Source of the DNA: an uncultured Clostridia bacterium
GTDB taxonomy: Bacteria > Bacillota > Clostridia > Christensenellales > UBA1242
Length of the DNA: 25,455 nt
Direction: 5' to 3'
Assembly (NCBI GenBank): GCA_947623775.1
Contig: CANQHL010000010.1
Location: 1 to 25,455 of the forward strand
The position numbers and the translations under genes are program-made. This document shows, in pieces, positions 15,015 through 23,347 of this stretch; the first letter of the stretch is position 1, and each line of letters begins with the position of its first letter. The notes below the pieces were generated by a model. The model was not told where the DNA came from. It saw nothing but the letters and a program-made list of their open reading frames with translations, and made no database searches.

Positions 15015-15493
15015 AAATCCTCCTTTCCTAATATATGTAGGTATAACGCTTTATTGAAAAAGTATGTATCAAGCGGTTTATCTTTTGCATTGTTTGTGTG
15101 AGCACATACAAGAATTTTGTCTCCAATTATTTCACTTACAATCACTGTGTGATTAAAGTGTGTCGGATTTTGTTGCAATAAAATCACGTCTCCCTTTTGC
15201 AATCCATTTTTATCAACTATTCTTGCTTGTGGCCCCTCTTCCCTGTTGTCAAGCAAAAACCTTGAAAAGTACGCAACCGCCGTCCAACTCGGGGAACGAT
15301 TGCTTTCACTTATGTAGAACCAGCCATAATATCGATTGAAATTCATTTTCTCTCCGCCTGCAAGAATGCACTGCGACACAAAGTTTGTACAATCACCGCC
15401 TATTCCGCCAAAGAAATAGAAGTTCGGATTTGGAGATAAGGCATATTTTCTTGCATAGGCAACTGCTTTTTCTCTATCATAAACTCCAATCAT
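15011..15493 (-). CDS. Papain-like amidase domain protein (Amidase_6)
   Basis: A 160-residue protein covering one Amidase_6-type domain. The catalytic cysteine is C35 in GGIGGDCTNFVSQC, the histidine is H115 in THFNHTVIVS and the third polar residue lies in AHTNNAKDKPL (131-141); GWFYI and SPSW fit the family's middle. The family hydrolyses amide bonds, but the substrate is unknown. There is no signal peptide, so it is probably cytoplasmic. I start it at ATG 15493, where the domain begins (MIGVYDREKAVAYARKY). The 57-codon upstream extension of the frame is translated from a TGATAAA repeat array and is not credible. No SD is seen; a TATATA box lies only 5 bases before the ATG. Confidence 0.85.
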   Translation of the reverse strand: MIGVYDREKAVAYARKYALSPNPNFYFFGGIGGDCTNFVSQCILAGGEKMNFNRYYGWFYISESNRSPSWTAVAYFSRFLLDNREEGPQARIVDKNGLQKGDVILLQQNPTHFNHTVIVSEIIGDKILVCAHTNNAKDKPLDTYFFNKALYLHILGKEDL

Positions 15494-15522
15494 AATGTTA
15501 TATATGCAAGCGTGTGCAAATA

Positions 15523-15620
15523 TGATAAAGTGAAAATGATAAAAGCAATAATTGATAAAACAAATGTGATAAAGCACGAATGATAAAAGCAAAACAAATC
15601 TATGAAATGCAAATGATAAA
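15523..15620. repeat. TGATAAA repeat array upstream of the amidase gene
   Basis: The heptamer TGATAAA occurs on the plus strand at 15523, 15537, 15553, 15567, 15581 and 15614, giving spacings of 14, 16, 14, 14 and 33 (about twice 16.5) bases. Several copies lie in a longer unit resembling AATGATAAAAGCAA. On the minus strand each reads TTTATCA; the copy nearest the gene contains TTATCA, which is 18 bases from a TATATA box, so it may double as the -35 element. Confidence 0.65.
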
Positions 15621-15683
15621 TTGTTGTAATTAAGATTAAACGAGTAAAATGTAATTGTATTCAAACAAAAATTTATCCTATCA

Positions 15684-15707
15684 AAAAAGAGTCTTACGAC
15701 TCTTTTT
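15684..15707 (-). terminator. Terminator of the 15739-15951 gene
   Basis: AAAAAGAGTC (15684-15693) pairs with GACTCTTTTT (15698-15707) around TTAC. A-rich and T-rich flanks make it usable in both directions; it lies 32 bases after the stop of the short hypothetical gene. Confidence 0.8.
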
Positions 15708-15738
15708 ACATTATAACTCTGCTAAAAAATTTATGCTT

Positions 15739-15951
15739 TTACATATCTTTTTCATCATCAAAATTATCTATATGCGGAATCTTGCCTAAATCATTGACAT
15801 CACTTTTCAAAATTTTCTTATTTTCAATGTTTTCTTTTATTTTTAAAGCATTTGCAACAATGATTGTGTTGTTTGCCTTGTTTAATTCATCATAACCTGC
15901 AAGTTTTGCATATATTTCAGTTTTTAACATATCAACTTTTATTTTTGCCAT
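15739..15951 (-). CDS. Small hypothetical protein
   Basis: A 70-residue protein of unknown family, predicted soluble and mainly helical: MAKIKVDMLKTEIYAKLAGYDELNKANN start, a central lysine-rich helix (ALKIKENIENKK) and an acidic end (HIDNFDDEKDM). It is likely real because TTGGAGGACTAG places a good SD 6 bases before the ATG and a clear terminator follows the stop. It lies 71 bases after argS on the same strand and may be the last gene of that operon or have its own promoter. It has no visible metal or nucleotide motifs. Confidence 0.7.
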   Translation of the reverse strand: MAKIKVDMLKTEIYAKLAGYDELNKANNTIIVANALKIKENIENKKILKSDVNDLGKIPHIDNFDDEKDM

Positions 15952-16022
15952 CTAGTCCTCCAATTCTTACTTATATAATAGCATACTTTTGCCAATTTGT
16001 AAATACCTTTTTTTAAAAAATT

Positions 16023-17777
16023 TCACATTTTTTGAGGAATGTCGATTGCAAGCACATTCAGTGCCTGTTCCATTTTCTTTTTGATAAGTTTTAGAAGTGA
16101 AATGTAACTGTTTTGTTTATCGGTGTCCTTTTCATTGACTACGCTGTGATTGTTATAAAACGTTGAAAAAGCACTTGCAAGGTTGTACGCACTTAAACAT
16201 AGAGCATTTAAAGATTTTTCGCGATAGCAAATTTCATACGAGGAGTTTAGTTTTAACATTGCTAGTATAACCTGTCGCGTTTCATCATTATAAATGTCAA
16301 TTTCTCCCCCTTGCCCATCATTAAAGCGAGAAAGTATGGAGTTTATCCTTACGCATGTATATTGCAGATATGGTCCGGTTTTGCCCTCGAAAGATAAAAA
16401 TCGGTCAATATCAAACAAATAATCTTTGCTAACCGTGTTTATAAGATCCCCAAACTTCATCGCTCCGACACCAATTTTAAGTGCGGTTTCATCATCGGCA
16501 TTAACGCCATTTGATTTAAGTTTATCTTTTGCCTTGTTTGTCAGCAGTGCAATTATGTCTTCAAGTTTTATCGTGTCACCCGAGCGGGTTTTGAATGGCT
16601 TGCCATCTGAACCATTCATTGTGCCATTAACAACATGAACAAGTTGTTGGTTTTCTGGAGAAATTCCACTCATTTTGCAGGTGCGGAAAACTTGAATAAA
16701 GTGCATTTTTTGTCTTGCGTCGGTCACATATTCAATTCGGTCAAGTTTGTAAGTTTTGTTTCTTTTTAATATTGTTGCAATATCAGTTGTGGCATAGAGG
16801 TCACCGCCATTGCTTTTTTGGATAAGGCAAGGAGGCATTGGATTTATGTACAATGTTTCCCCATTTTTTTGAATAGGCACATTTTCACCCTCTTGTGCAA
16901 CATCAACAACCAAAGCACCCTCGCTTTCTCGCGCAAGCCCCTTTTCTTTAATAATATTTAAGGCTTCTTCGCAATAATCACTTGCGTTGCTTTCTCCCTC
17001 CCATAGGTCGAATTCCGCACCTAGTTTTTTGTAATTTGTTGCAATTTCCTTGACTGATAAAGCACGTATATCCTGATAAATATCAAAATAAGGTTGCTTT
17101 TTTTGCTGAATGAAAAGCGTCCATTGTTCCGCCTTTTGCTTGAAATCTTCTTCTTGATTTTTACGCTTGCTTGCAAGCGGATAAGCCTCATTCAAATCAT
17201 CAATTGTAAGTTCTCTTTTTTGTTTGCTTTCGCCGAAATAATAGTCAAGTTTGCCCTCTTCAAACAATTGGAGTTCGGTCAATCCCATTTGAAGTCCCCA
17301 ATCACCGAGATGGACATCAGAAATAACTTCATCTCCTAAAAGCCTGTAAAGTCTTTTTAAACTTTCACCTATTATTGCTGGTCGCAAATGCCCGATATGT
17401 AAAGCCTTTGCAACATTTGCACCGCCATAGTCAAGCAAAACTTTTTGTGAAACTTTATGTTTTTCAAGTCCACCATCAGTGTCTTTGAGCATATAGTTTG
17501 CGACATTTTTCAATCCCTCGTTTGTAAGAGTTATGTTGATAAACGCCGGCGGCACAATTTCCACCTTATATTGTGGATTGTCTTTTATATTTCCTACAAT
17601 ATCTTTGGCTATATCAATAGGCTTTTTCCCATATTTTTTTGCAAGAGAAAAACAGCCATTACATTGGAAGTCACAAATTTGAGGCTTGTCTGAAAAAGTG
17701 ATTGTCAACTCATCATCATAACCGCCTTTTTTCGCCCCATCTTCAATTAGATTTTTTATATCACTGAGTAAATTCAT
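16023..17777 (-). CDS. argS: Arginyl-tRNA synthetase
   Basis: Class I aminoacyl-tRNA synthetase that charges tRNA-Arg in the cytoplasm. The 584 residues contain the N-terminal Add-1 tRNA-binding domain (1-105), the family signature ANVAKALHIGHLRP at 120-133 with the HIGH motif, the Rossmann catalytic core with IEYVTDARQKMHFIQVF, and MNGSDGKPFKTRSGD in place of a canonical KMSKS loop, which is normal in ArgS. The C-terminal helical anticodon domain includes GPYLQYTCVRINSIL and FYNNHSVV, matching ArgS. SD AAGGAG precedes the ATG. It starts 9 bases after recR and therefore belongs to the dnaX-ybaB-recR-argS operon. The gene is intact with normal length. Confidence 0.97.
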   Translation of the reverse strand: MNLLSDIKNLIEDGAKKGGYDDELTITFSDKPQICDFQCNGCFSLAKKYGKKPIDIAKDIVGNIKDNPQYKVEIVPPAFINITLTNEGLKNVANYMLKDTDGGLEKHKVSQKVLLDYGGANVAKALHIGHLRPAIIGESLKRLYRLLGDEVISDVHLGDWGLQMGLTELQLFEEGKLDYYFGESKQKRELTIDDLNEAYPLASKRKNQEEDFKQKAEQWTLFIQQKKQPYFDIYQDIRALSVKEIATNYKKLGAEFDLWEGESNASDYCEEALNIIKEKGLARESEGALVVDVAQEGENVPIQKNGETLYINPMPPCLIQKSNGGDLYATTDIATILKRNKTYKLDRIEYVTDARQKMHFIQVFRTCKMSGISPENQQLVHVVNGTMNGSDGKPFKTRSGDTIKLEDIIALLTNKAKDKLKSNGVNADDETALKIGVGAMKFGDLINTVSKDYLFDIDRFLSFEGKTGPYLQYTCVRINSILSRFNDGQGGEIDIYNDETRQVILAMLKLNSSYEICYREKSLNALCLSAYNLASAFSTFYNNHSVVNEKDTDKQNSYISLLKLIKKKMEQALNVLAIDIPQKM

Positions 17778-17786
17778 TATTTCTCC

Positions 17787-18377
17787 TTACTTTATCTCTT
17801 GCCTACCATCCATCGCTTTTGAGAGAGTTATTTCATCGGCATATTCAAGTTCGCTGCCCATTGACACACCTTGCGCAAGGCGTGTAACCTTAACTCCAAG
17901 TGGACTTAAAAGTCTTGCTATATATAAAGCAGTGGCATCACCCTCAACATCGGGGTTTGTTGCCATAATAACCTCTTCCACACCATCTTCGCTCACGCGT
18001 TTTAAAAGTTCCTTAATCTTCAAATCTTCTGGGCCTCTTCGTTCAAGCGGACTTATAGTGCCAAACAGCACATGATAAACGCCATCATAAGTTTTAACTT
18101 TTTCCATTGCCAAAATATCTTTTGGTTCTTTTACAACGCACACAACTTTACGATTTCTGTTTTGACAAATAGGACAAATTTCCTTATCTGTAAAATTGCC
18201 ACAGATTTTGCAGAATCCTATTTTTTCTTTTGCTTCCAAAATGGCAGCGCTGAACCTTTCCGCCCTTTCCCGTTTGCCTTCGATTATAGAAAAAGCATAG
18301 CGTTGAGCGGTTTTATATCCAACGCCCGGCAAAGTTCTGAATTGTTCGATTAATTTTTCGATTATATCTTCATCCAT
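17787..18377 (-). CDS. recR: Recombination protein RecR
   Basis: RecR acts with RecF and RecO to load RecA at gaps and stalled forks. The 196-residue product shows the family order: N-terminal helix-hairpin-helix with LPGVGYKTAQRYAF (16-29), a zinc finger with C56, C59, C68 and C71 (CKICGNF...CPIC), a Toprim domain beginning CVVKEPKDILAMEK with MATNPDVEGDATALYIARLL, and the C-terminal VTRLAQGVSMGSELEYAD motif. I use ATG 18377, which overlaps the ybaB stop (TAATG), rather than the longer frame from 18440, because the protein then begins at the normal RecR start and an AGGA SD is in place. It follows dnaX and ybaB as in most Bacillota. Confidence 0.96.
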   Translation of the reverse strand: MDEDIIEKLIEQFRTLPGVGYKTAQRYAFSIIEGKRERAERFSAAILEAKEKIGFCKICGNFTDKEICPICQNRNRKVVCVVKEPKDILAMEKVKTYDGVYHVLFGTISPLERRGPEDLKIKELLKRVSEDGVEEVIMATNPDVEGDATALYIARLLSPLGVKVTRLAQGVSMGSELEYADEITLSKAMDGRQEIK

Positions 18378-18700
18378 TAAAATAATCCTGGAACTTGTGG
18401 CATACTTTCTTGTTCTTTTCTGGAAATTTGACCGAGACAATCATTGACTGCACTCAAAACCAAATCTTCAAGCATTTCTTTATCATCAGGGTCGATAACT
18501 TCATTTTTAATGTTTATTGAAAGCATTTGTCTTTTTCCGTTCATCTTGACTTCAACCATACCGCCGCCAACGGAAGAAGTAAACTCACTTTCTTCAATTT
18601 CCCTTTTTGCTCTTTCCATTTCTTCTTGCATTTTTTGTGCTTGGCGCATAATTTGATTCATGTTTGCACCGCCGAAACCACCAAAATTGTTATATCCCAT
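18377..18700 (-). CDS. YbaB/EbfC family nucleoid-associated protein
   Basis: A small DNA-binding protein of the YbaB/EbfC family, which binds DNA as a dimer and is nearly always encoded between dnaX and recR. The product is 107 residues. A glycine-rich start (MGYNNFGGFGGANMNQIM) leads to a coiled-coil helix (RQAQKMQEEMERAKREIEE), then the beta core with VGGGMVEVKMNGKRQMLSINI, and a C-terminal helix (VLSAVNDCLGQISRKEQE). I place the start at ATG 18700 because GGAGG stands 5 bases before it; the earlier ATG 18712 is part of that SD. It overlaps the end of the dnaX tau extension by a few bases at most, and its stop overlaps recR. Confidence 0.93.
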   Translation of the reverse strand: MGYNNFGGFGGANMNQIMRQAQKMQEEMERAKREIEESEFTSSVGGGMVEVKMNGKRQMLSINIKNEVIDPDDKEMLEDLVLSAVNDCLGQISRKEQESMPQVPGLF

Positions 18701-18702
18701 TT

Positions 18703-20168
18703 TTACCTCCATATCAATTTGTTTTTTCTTTTTAATATTGTCACTTCATCAAACACTTCGTTTAGCTTTTTAATGTCCTTTTCCGCTTTCCCGAGCGTTT
18801 CTTCTTTTATTCTAATTTCCACCTGAAAGTCAAGCCCTTGCCACCTTAACGCCTTTTCAATTTCCGCCTTACCCTGTTCAAGTAGGCTTACAAGAGTGCC
18901 CTCAATGGTGTTTATAATAAGTTTTCCGCCACTTATTTCAATGTCTGTTATATCACCGCATGCCACATGTAGTGCAATTTGCCTGTGTTCTTTAAGATAC
19001 AGCACCACTTTACCCCAAATGGTTTTTGCTGTTGGCATTGCCTGTGATGTGATTTTCAGTTTTTTTTTACCTCTTCACCGCTCATTCCGCTCATAACGGA
19101 AAGTGCAAGCGTTTCAAGAAGAAGCCGTGGCGAAGATGTATATCGGAGTTCATTTTCCGCACCTCCAAATGCGTGCATGTAACTTATAAGAGTTTTTTCA
19201 TCAAAACTTTCCGCCTGTTTGTAGACAAGCGAAAAACTTTCTTCGCTCATATTCAATATATCATTTGGATTTTTACAGGACCGACAAACAAGCAAATTTC
19301 TTGCGTGTTTAGAGAGGTCTTTAACCAGCACAGACATATTCTTGCCTTCGCCGTCAATTTTGTTTATAAGTTCAAGCAGTCCGCCGGCATCTTTTTCATT
19401 TAAAAGTCTGTAAAAGTCAACAAGCATCTTTTCATCGGTTGAACCAAGAACACTTTCCACCTGTTCCAATGTGACTTTTCCGCTTGAATAAGCAATAACA
19501 CAGTCGGCAATTGAAAGAGTGTCTCGCACACTTCCCTCACCCGCAACGGCAATTGCCTTTAACGCCTCATCATCATAACTTATTCCCTCGCCGTCAAATA
19601 TTCTTTGCAATAATCCCGTCAATTCATCAAGACTTACAAGCCTAAAATCAAACCTTGTGCATCTTGACAAGATGGTTGCCGGAAGTTTGTGTGCTTCAGT
19701 TGTTGCCAAAATAAAAATAACATGTTTAGGTGGCTCTTCCAATGTTTTTAAAAGAGCGTTGAAAGCCGAATCGGTGAGCATATGAACTTCATCTATGATG
19801 TACACTTTAAACTTAGCATCAACGGGAAGAAACTTTACTTTTTCTCTTAATTCTCTCACATCGTCAACACGGTTGTTTGATGCAGCGTCAATTTCAATCA
19901 CATTAATGTCGTTTTGCATGGCAAGTTTTTGACATGTGTCACATTCACCACAAGGTGACCCATTTTTAGGATTTTGACAATTAACCGCCCGTGCAAAAAT
20001 TCTAGCAATCGAAGTCTTTCCTATTCCACGCGAACCTGTAAAGAGATAAGCATGCCCGATGTTTCCACTTATTATTTGATTTTTAAGTGCCTGTGTTATA
20101 TGCGATTGTCCGACAACCTCATCAAAGGTTGATGGACGATATTTGCGGTATAAGGCAAGATGTTCCAT
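18703..20168 (-). CDS. dnaX: DNA polymerase III subunit gamma/tau, needing a -1 shift at a nine-A run
   Basis: DnaX is the clamp-loader ATPase that ties polymerase cores to the loader. The zero frame (20168 to 19056) gives 370 residues: Walker A GSRGIGKTS (45-53), a zinc module (CQNPKNGSPCGECDTC), Walker B VYIIDEVHML, sensor LSRCTRF and the collar domain. It stops as GAG-GTA-AAA-AAA-AAC-TGA. The next frame continues without stop to 18703 and encodes a DnaX-like C-terminal domain (IWGKVVLYLKEHRQIALHVACGD). A -1 shift or polymerase slippage on the A9 run (19060-19068) gives a full-length tau of about 488 residues, while no shift gives a gamma-like form. AGAGG lies just before the run. A sequencing error is the alternative. 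The SD AAAGGAG and promoter at 20188-20216 are clear. Confidence 0.93.
19056..19072 (-). promoter_or_regulatory. Candidate programmed frameshift / slippage site in dnaX
   Basis: Nine A's (19060-19068 on the minus strand) are preceded by AAGAGGT, an SD-like stimulator, and followed within a few bases by the zero-frame TGA (19056-19058). Known dnaX genes make two products at an A-rich slip site; an A9 tract gives transcriptional slippage in Thermus. Confidence 0.6.
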
Positions 20169-20187
20169 AAAACTCCTTTACCTTTAA

Positions 20188-20216
20188 AGTATAATATTTT
20201 ATTAAAATAAAATCAA
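20188..20216 (-). promoter_or_regulatory. Promoter of the dnaX operon
   Basis: On the minus strand TTGATT (20211-20216) and TATACT (20188-20193) are 17 bases apart, with the SD AAAGGAG and ATG following at once. The rest of the 265-base gap to spoIIE is extremely AT-rich with no gene. Confidence 0.65.
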
Positions 20217-20400
20217 ACATTTTTCAAACATTTTATTTTTTTGTTAAAAAGCGGCTTTAAAAAACTAAATTTATGAAAAATTCAATTGTAAAATAAAAAA
20301 TAAAAATTATAAAAAATCAATAAAATAATGTTAAAAAATAAAATATGAAAATTATAAAAATAATGCAAAAAATAAAATTAAAAATAAATTGTTTAGATAT

Positions 20401-20429
20401 TTATTCCCCGCTTATGACGGGCGAAATAA
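20401..20429 (-). terminator. Possible terminator of spoIIE
   Basis: CCCG (20407-20410) pairs with CGGG (20418-20421), and TTATT with AATAA extends the stem across a small internal loop. It lies 5-30 bases after the spoIIE stop but lacks a good T-run on the minus strand. Confidence 0.4.
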
Positions 20430-20433
20430 ATAA

Positions 20434-22707
20434 TTAAAAAATCTTTATTACAATCACAGTCATATCGTCAACTGCATAGCCATTATTTTGCGAAAGTGCT
20501 TTTTTTAATATCTCAGTCGCCATCTCCTGTGGATTTTGAGATTTTATTGTAAGCAAAAAATCTTTAAACTCTCCGTCCTTGCCAAACGAGTCGTTTATTC
20601 CGTCAGAACATATTATTATATAATCTTTTTCTTTTAAAACAAGTTTTTTTGTAATTGCTCTTGCCTCGTCTACAATTCCTACGGGCAACGATGAACTCTC
20701 TATAATAGTACATCCCTCTTCACCTCTCACATATGATGAACTTGCCCCCATTTTGATAAAATCGGCAATTCCATCTTTTAAATCGACAATCACTATATCT
20801 ATTGTTGAAAATATATCATCTCTTTCCAAATTCATAAGTTTGTTGACGGAAGAGAGAATTATGTCACTTTCAAATCCCGCCTTGTAAAAATTTTCAATCA
20901 GGCTGACCGCTGTATCCGCCTTTTCGCCCGCACTTTCACCACTTCCCATGCCGTCACAAATTGCAAAGATAAATTTGTCGCCGTCAAGCCTTTCAACGCA
21001 GTGCCGGTCGCCAGAAATGTTTTTTCCGCTCTTCGGCACACACTCAATTCCAAACACGCAATCAAATCTCGGAGCGGTTTTCAAATTGACACACACCATG
21101 CCCGCTTGCTCGGTTGGATAAACATCATAAATCACCATTTGCCTGCCGCATATTTTGGACACCACATTTTGCAACTTCAATTTGTTTACATCTTCATCTC
21201 TCACCACAAGGGTTGCCATCATGGTTCGCATGTCTTTTTCATACACAACCGCATCTGTACATATGATGTTGTTTGAAGATAATTCCTCAATTATTTTCCC
21301 CTCGCGCACGGCGTCCATACTTATCATTGTGTCCACCTCTCCCGACAACGCTTTCATAAGATGAGATATGCCTTCAAGTTGGTCGGATATAAGCAATTTT
21401 GATGTGTCAACGTTGCTTACAAGTTGAGAATATGAAATGTATTGTTTTGCAAGGGAATTTATTTCACTTATAAGCCTGCTTGTTTGCCTACATCTTGAAG
21501 TCAAGTAACTGGGAATATCCAAAAGTGTGATTTTGCCTCTTTCCATGGAAATTGTTATCAGATTTTTAAATAAATTCCGAGTATCCTCACTAAACGTTCT
21601 GTGGCAATGTTTCTGTTCTGGACAGCCTTTGCAAATGGAAGAAATAATCTCATCACACAACATATCCTTTATCTCTTCGCCGCTTGCCTCCTGTTTTATC
21701 AATCTACGGAAAACGATGTTCATATCAAAAAACACTTCCGACAACTTTTCCAATCTTCTTTGCATAATGTCCCTGTTTCGATTGAGAAGAGATTTTATGC
21801 CACTCCGCTCCTTTCTTGTCGACAATAAAATTGATAACGATGAATAAAATTTTGCAGGCAAAATCAAAAATATAACCGATGCCAAAACCACCGGCAAAAA
21901 GGCGGGAATGGAAAAGGAATAATAAAGATTGAAATAAAAAGTGGAAACAAGTTCGGCAAGCACAATGGCTACGGCGGGCAAGAGCCTGTTTAAAAATTTA
22001 AATGAGATTGCAGCAAGTGCCCAGACTATAAATGGTGCAACCATATATGGATTGTTTGAACTAATCAGTGAGCCAAGCCCCATAAGAGATGCAAAAATCA
22101 CCGTTCTCCCCGGCGAAGATGTGTATGAAAGCACCAAAATTAAAAATGCCACAAAAAATTTTAAGAAACTAAATCCGTATAAGGTTATATTGTCAAGTCC
22201 GGCGGCAACACTTAAAAGTATAACTCCCCCGCTAACTATCTCCGGCAATGTCAATTTGTAATTTATGCCACGCGAAATCAGAGGTTCAAAGATGGTTAAA
22301 CAAAGATAAAGATACGCTAGTCCGGTCACAATGGTCACCGGCACAATAACCCATTCGCCCTTTAGTAGTTCAAACACTATCCATGCCGTTTGACTTAAAA
22401 AGGCGTAGCAAAAAAGTTCCCATTTGTGCATAGGTTTTTTAACGCTAACATGGATAAAGTAAGGAAGTGCCAAGAAAAGCAATGTTATAAAAATGGATAT
22501 TATCGATTGAAAATCATAGTGGTTTACGATTGAGCCTAATAAATATGAGGGAAGCAAAATCCATACTTCTTGATTTGCCCAGGCAAGAGCAAAAAGCATG
22601 GCAAAAGCAAAGGGATAAATTAAAGCATTCACACTAGCCCGTGATAAAATAAAAAACAGCAATGCAAACGCAAAAAATTTTAAGATGAACTTAAGTTTTG
22701 ATTTCAT
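20434..22707 (-). CDS. spoIIE: Stage II sporulation protein E (SpoIIE phosphatase)
   Basis: SpoIIE is a membrane PP2C-type phosphatase of the sporulation septum that dephosphorylates SpoIIAA and so releases sigma-F in the forespore. The 757 residues split into an N-terminal part with about ten hydrophobic helices (about 1-290), a central cytoplasmic region with a cysteine cluster (SSICKGCPEQKHC) and coiled-coil-like stretches (about 290-530), and a C-terminal PP2C domain. That domain shows FAICDGMGSGESAGEKA with the metal-binding aspartate, FIKMGASSSYVRG, SSSLPVGI and IICSDGINDSFG, and ends with AVDDMTVIVIKIF. All are family hallmarks. No SD is clear; a TATACT box lies only 6 bases before the ATG. 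It shows the organism can sporulate, together with spoVG and cwlD here. Confidence 0.96.
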   Translation of the reverse strand: MKSKLKFILKFFAFALLFFILSRASVNALIYPFAFAMLFALAWANQEVWILLPSYLLGSIVNHYDFQSIISIFITLLFLALPYFIHVSVKKPMHKWELFCYAFLSQTAWIVFELLKGEWVIVPVTIVTGLAYLYLCLTIFEPLISRGINYKLTLPEIVSGGVILLSVAAGLDNITLYGFSFLKFFVAFLILVLSYTSSPGRTVIFASLMGLGSLISSNNPYMVAPFIVWALAAISFKFLNRLLPAVAIVLAELVSTFYFNLYYSFSIPAFLPVVLASVIFLILPAKFYSSLSILLSTRKERSGIKSLLNRNRDIMQRRLEKLSEVFFDMNIVFRRLIKQEASGEEIKDMLCDEIISSICKGCPEQKHCHRTFSEDTRNLFKNLITISMERGKITLLDIPSYLTSRCRQTSRLISEINSLAKQYISYSQLVSNVDTSKLLISDQLEGISHLMKALSGEVDTMISMDAVREGKIIEELSSNNIICTDAVVYEKDMRTMMATLVVRDEDVNKLKLQNVVSKICGRQMVIYDVYPTEQAGMVCVNLKTAPRFDCVFGIECVPKSGKNISGDRHCVERLDGDKFIFAICDGMGSGESAGEKADTAVSLIENFYKAGFESDIILSSVNKLMNLERDDIFSTIDIVIVDLKDGIADFIKMGASSSYVRGEEGCTIIESSSLPVGIVDEARAITKKLVLKEKDYIIICSDGINDSFGKDGEFKDFLLTIKSQNPQEMATEILKKALSQNNGYAVDDMTVIVIKIF

Positions 22708-22819
22708 AAGTCAAGTATAACTCTTTAATGAAAAGTTGCTTAAAAGGATAAAAGTCGAGTTGCAACGAATATTGTCTAAACTTGCCAGCACGCTTTAAAA
22801 TTTATGTTAAGAATTTAGT

Positions 22820-22848
22820 TTGACTTTTATTTGTTTTTATGTTAGACT
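22820..22848 (+). promoter_or_regulatory. Promoter of the 22867 gene
   Basis: TTGACT (22820-22825) and TAGACT (22843-22848) are 17 bases apart; an AAGAGGTG SD (22855-22862) and the ATG at 22867 follow. The promoter is divergent from spoIIE. Confidence 0.65.
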
Positions 22849-22866
22849 CTTGATAAGAGGTGAAAT

Positions 22867-23286
22867 ATGGAAGTAAGACACTTTGCCACAATTATGGTAA
22901 AAGGGAACTCGTTTTTCCCAAATTCAACAACCGTCGAACTTGCAAAACGAAGTTTGAAAGGGGTTAAAATCCCGAAAAACGCCGTTAAAATCATCACCTA
23001 TGATAAGGTTTTTGATGCCAAACAATACAACAATCAACAAGTGGTGCTTACATCAAAAGAACTCAACGTCAGGACATATCATATCGGCACATTTGTAAAT
23101 CTAAACAACGCCAAAACAAAAGAGGAAAAAGACTTGCTTTCCGCACTACAAAAACAAGGTTGTATAGGAATTATAAAAAATGCAAGTGGTGAATATCCTC
23201 TGTTTAAATTTGAAAAATATATTGACACATCACTTATAAACAAAGATGGATTTATAAGAGATGAAAAGCCTCAAAAAGAGGAATAA
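22867..23286 (+). CDS. Hypothetical protein, monocistronic
   Basis: I do not recognise this 139-residue protein. It is predicted soluble, basic in its first half and mixed alpha/beta. Visible segments are MEVRHFATIMVKGNSFFPNSTTVELAKRS at the start, a strand-rich middle (AVKIITYDKVFD, QQVVLTSKELNVRTYHIGTF) and a C-terminal charged tail (DEKPQKEE). There are no cysteine clusters, P-loop or signal peptide. It has all the marks of a real, independent gene: SD AAGAGGTG, a 17-base-spaced promoter and a strong terminator right after the stop. It lies on the opposite strand to the sporulation and kinase genes on both sides. Confidence 0.78.
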   Translation: MEVRHFATIMVKGNSFFPNSTTVELAKRSLKGVKIPKNAVKIITYDKVFDAKQYNNQQVVLTSKELNVRTYHIGTFVNLNNAKTKEEKDLLSALQKQGCIGIIKNASGEYPLFKFEKYIDTSLINKDGFIRDEKPQKEE

Positions 23287-23292
23287 AAAAAT

Positions 23293-23320
23293 AAAGATTG
23301 CTTATGTGCAATCTTTTTTT
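23293..23320 (+). terminator. Terminator of the 22867 gene
   Basis: AAAGATTGC (23293-23301) pairs with GCAATCTTT (23308-23316) around TTATGT, followed by T's to 23320. The stem starts 6 bases after the stop codon. Confidence 0.9.
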
Positions 23321-23347
23321 CTGCAGCCGACAAAGTCAACCTGCTTT

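Noticed and set aside
15494..15664. A 57-codon N-terminal extension of the amidase
   Set aside because: It is translated from the TGATAAA repeats, has no SD, and the family domain begins at ATG 15493.
18703..19038. A separate 111-residue gene downstream of dnaX
   Set aside because: It has no SD at its ATG and its frame is continuous with the A9 tract of dnaX; it is the tau C-terminus reached by frameshift.
20169..20433. A replication origin, because of extreme AT content beside dnaX
   Set aside because: No cluster of DnaA boxes (TTATCCACA-like) is visible, and dnaA/dnaN are absent.
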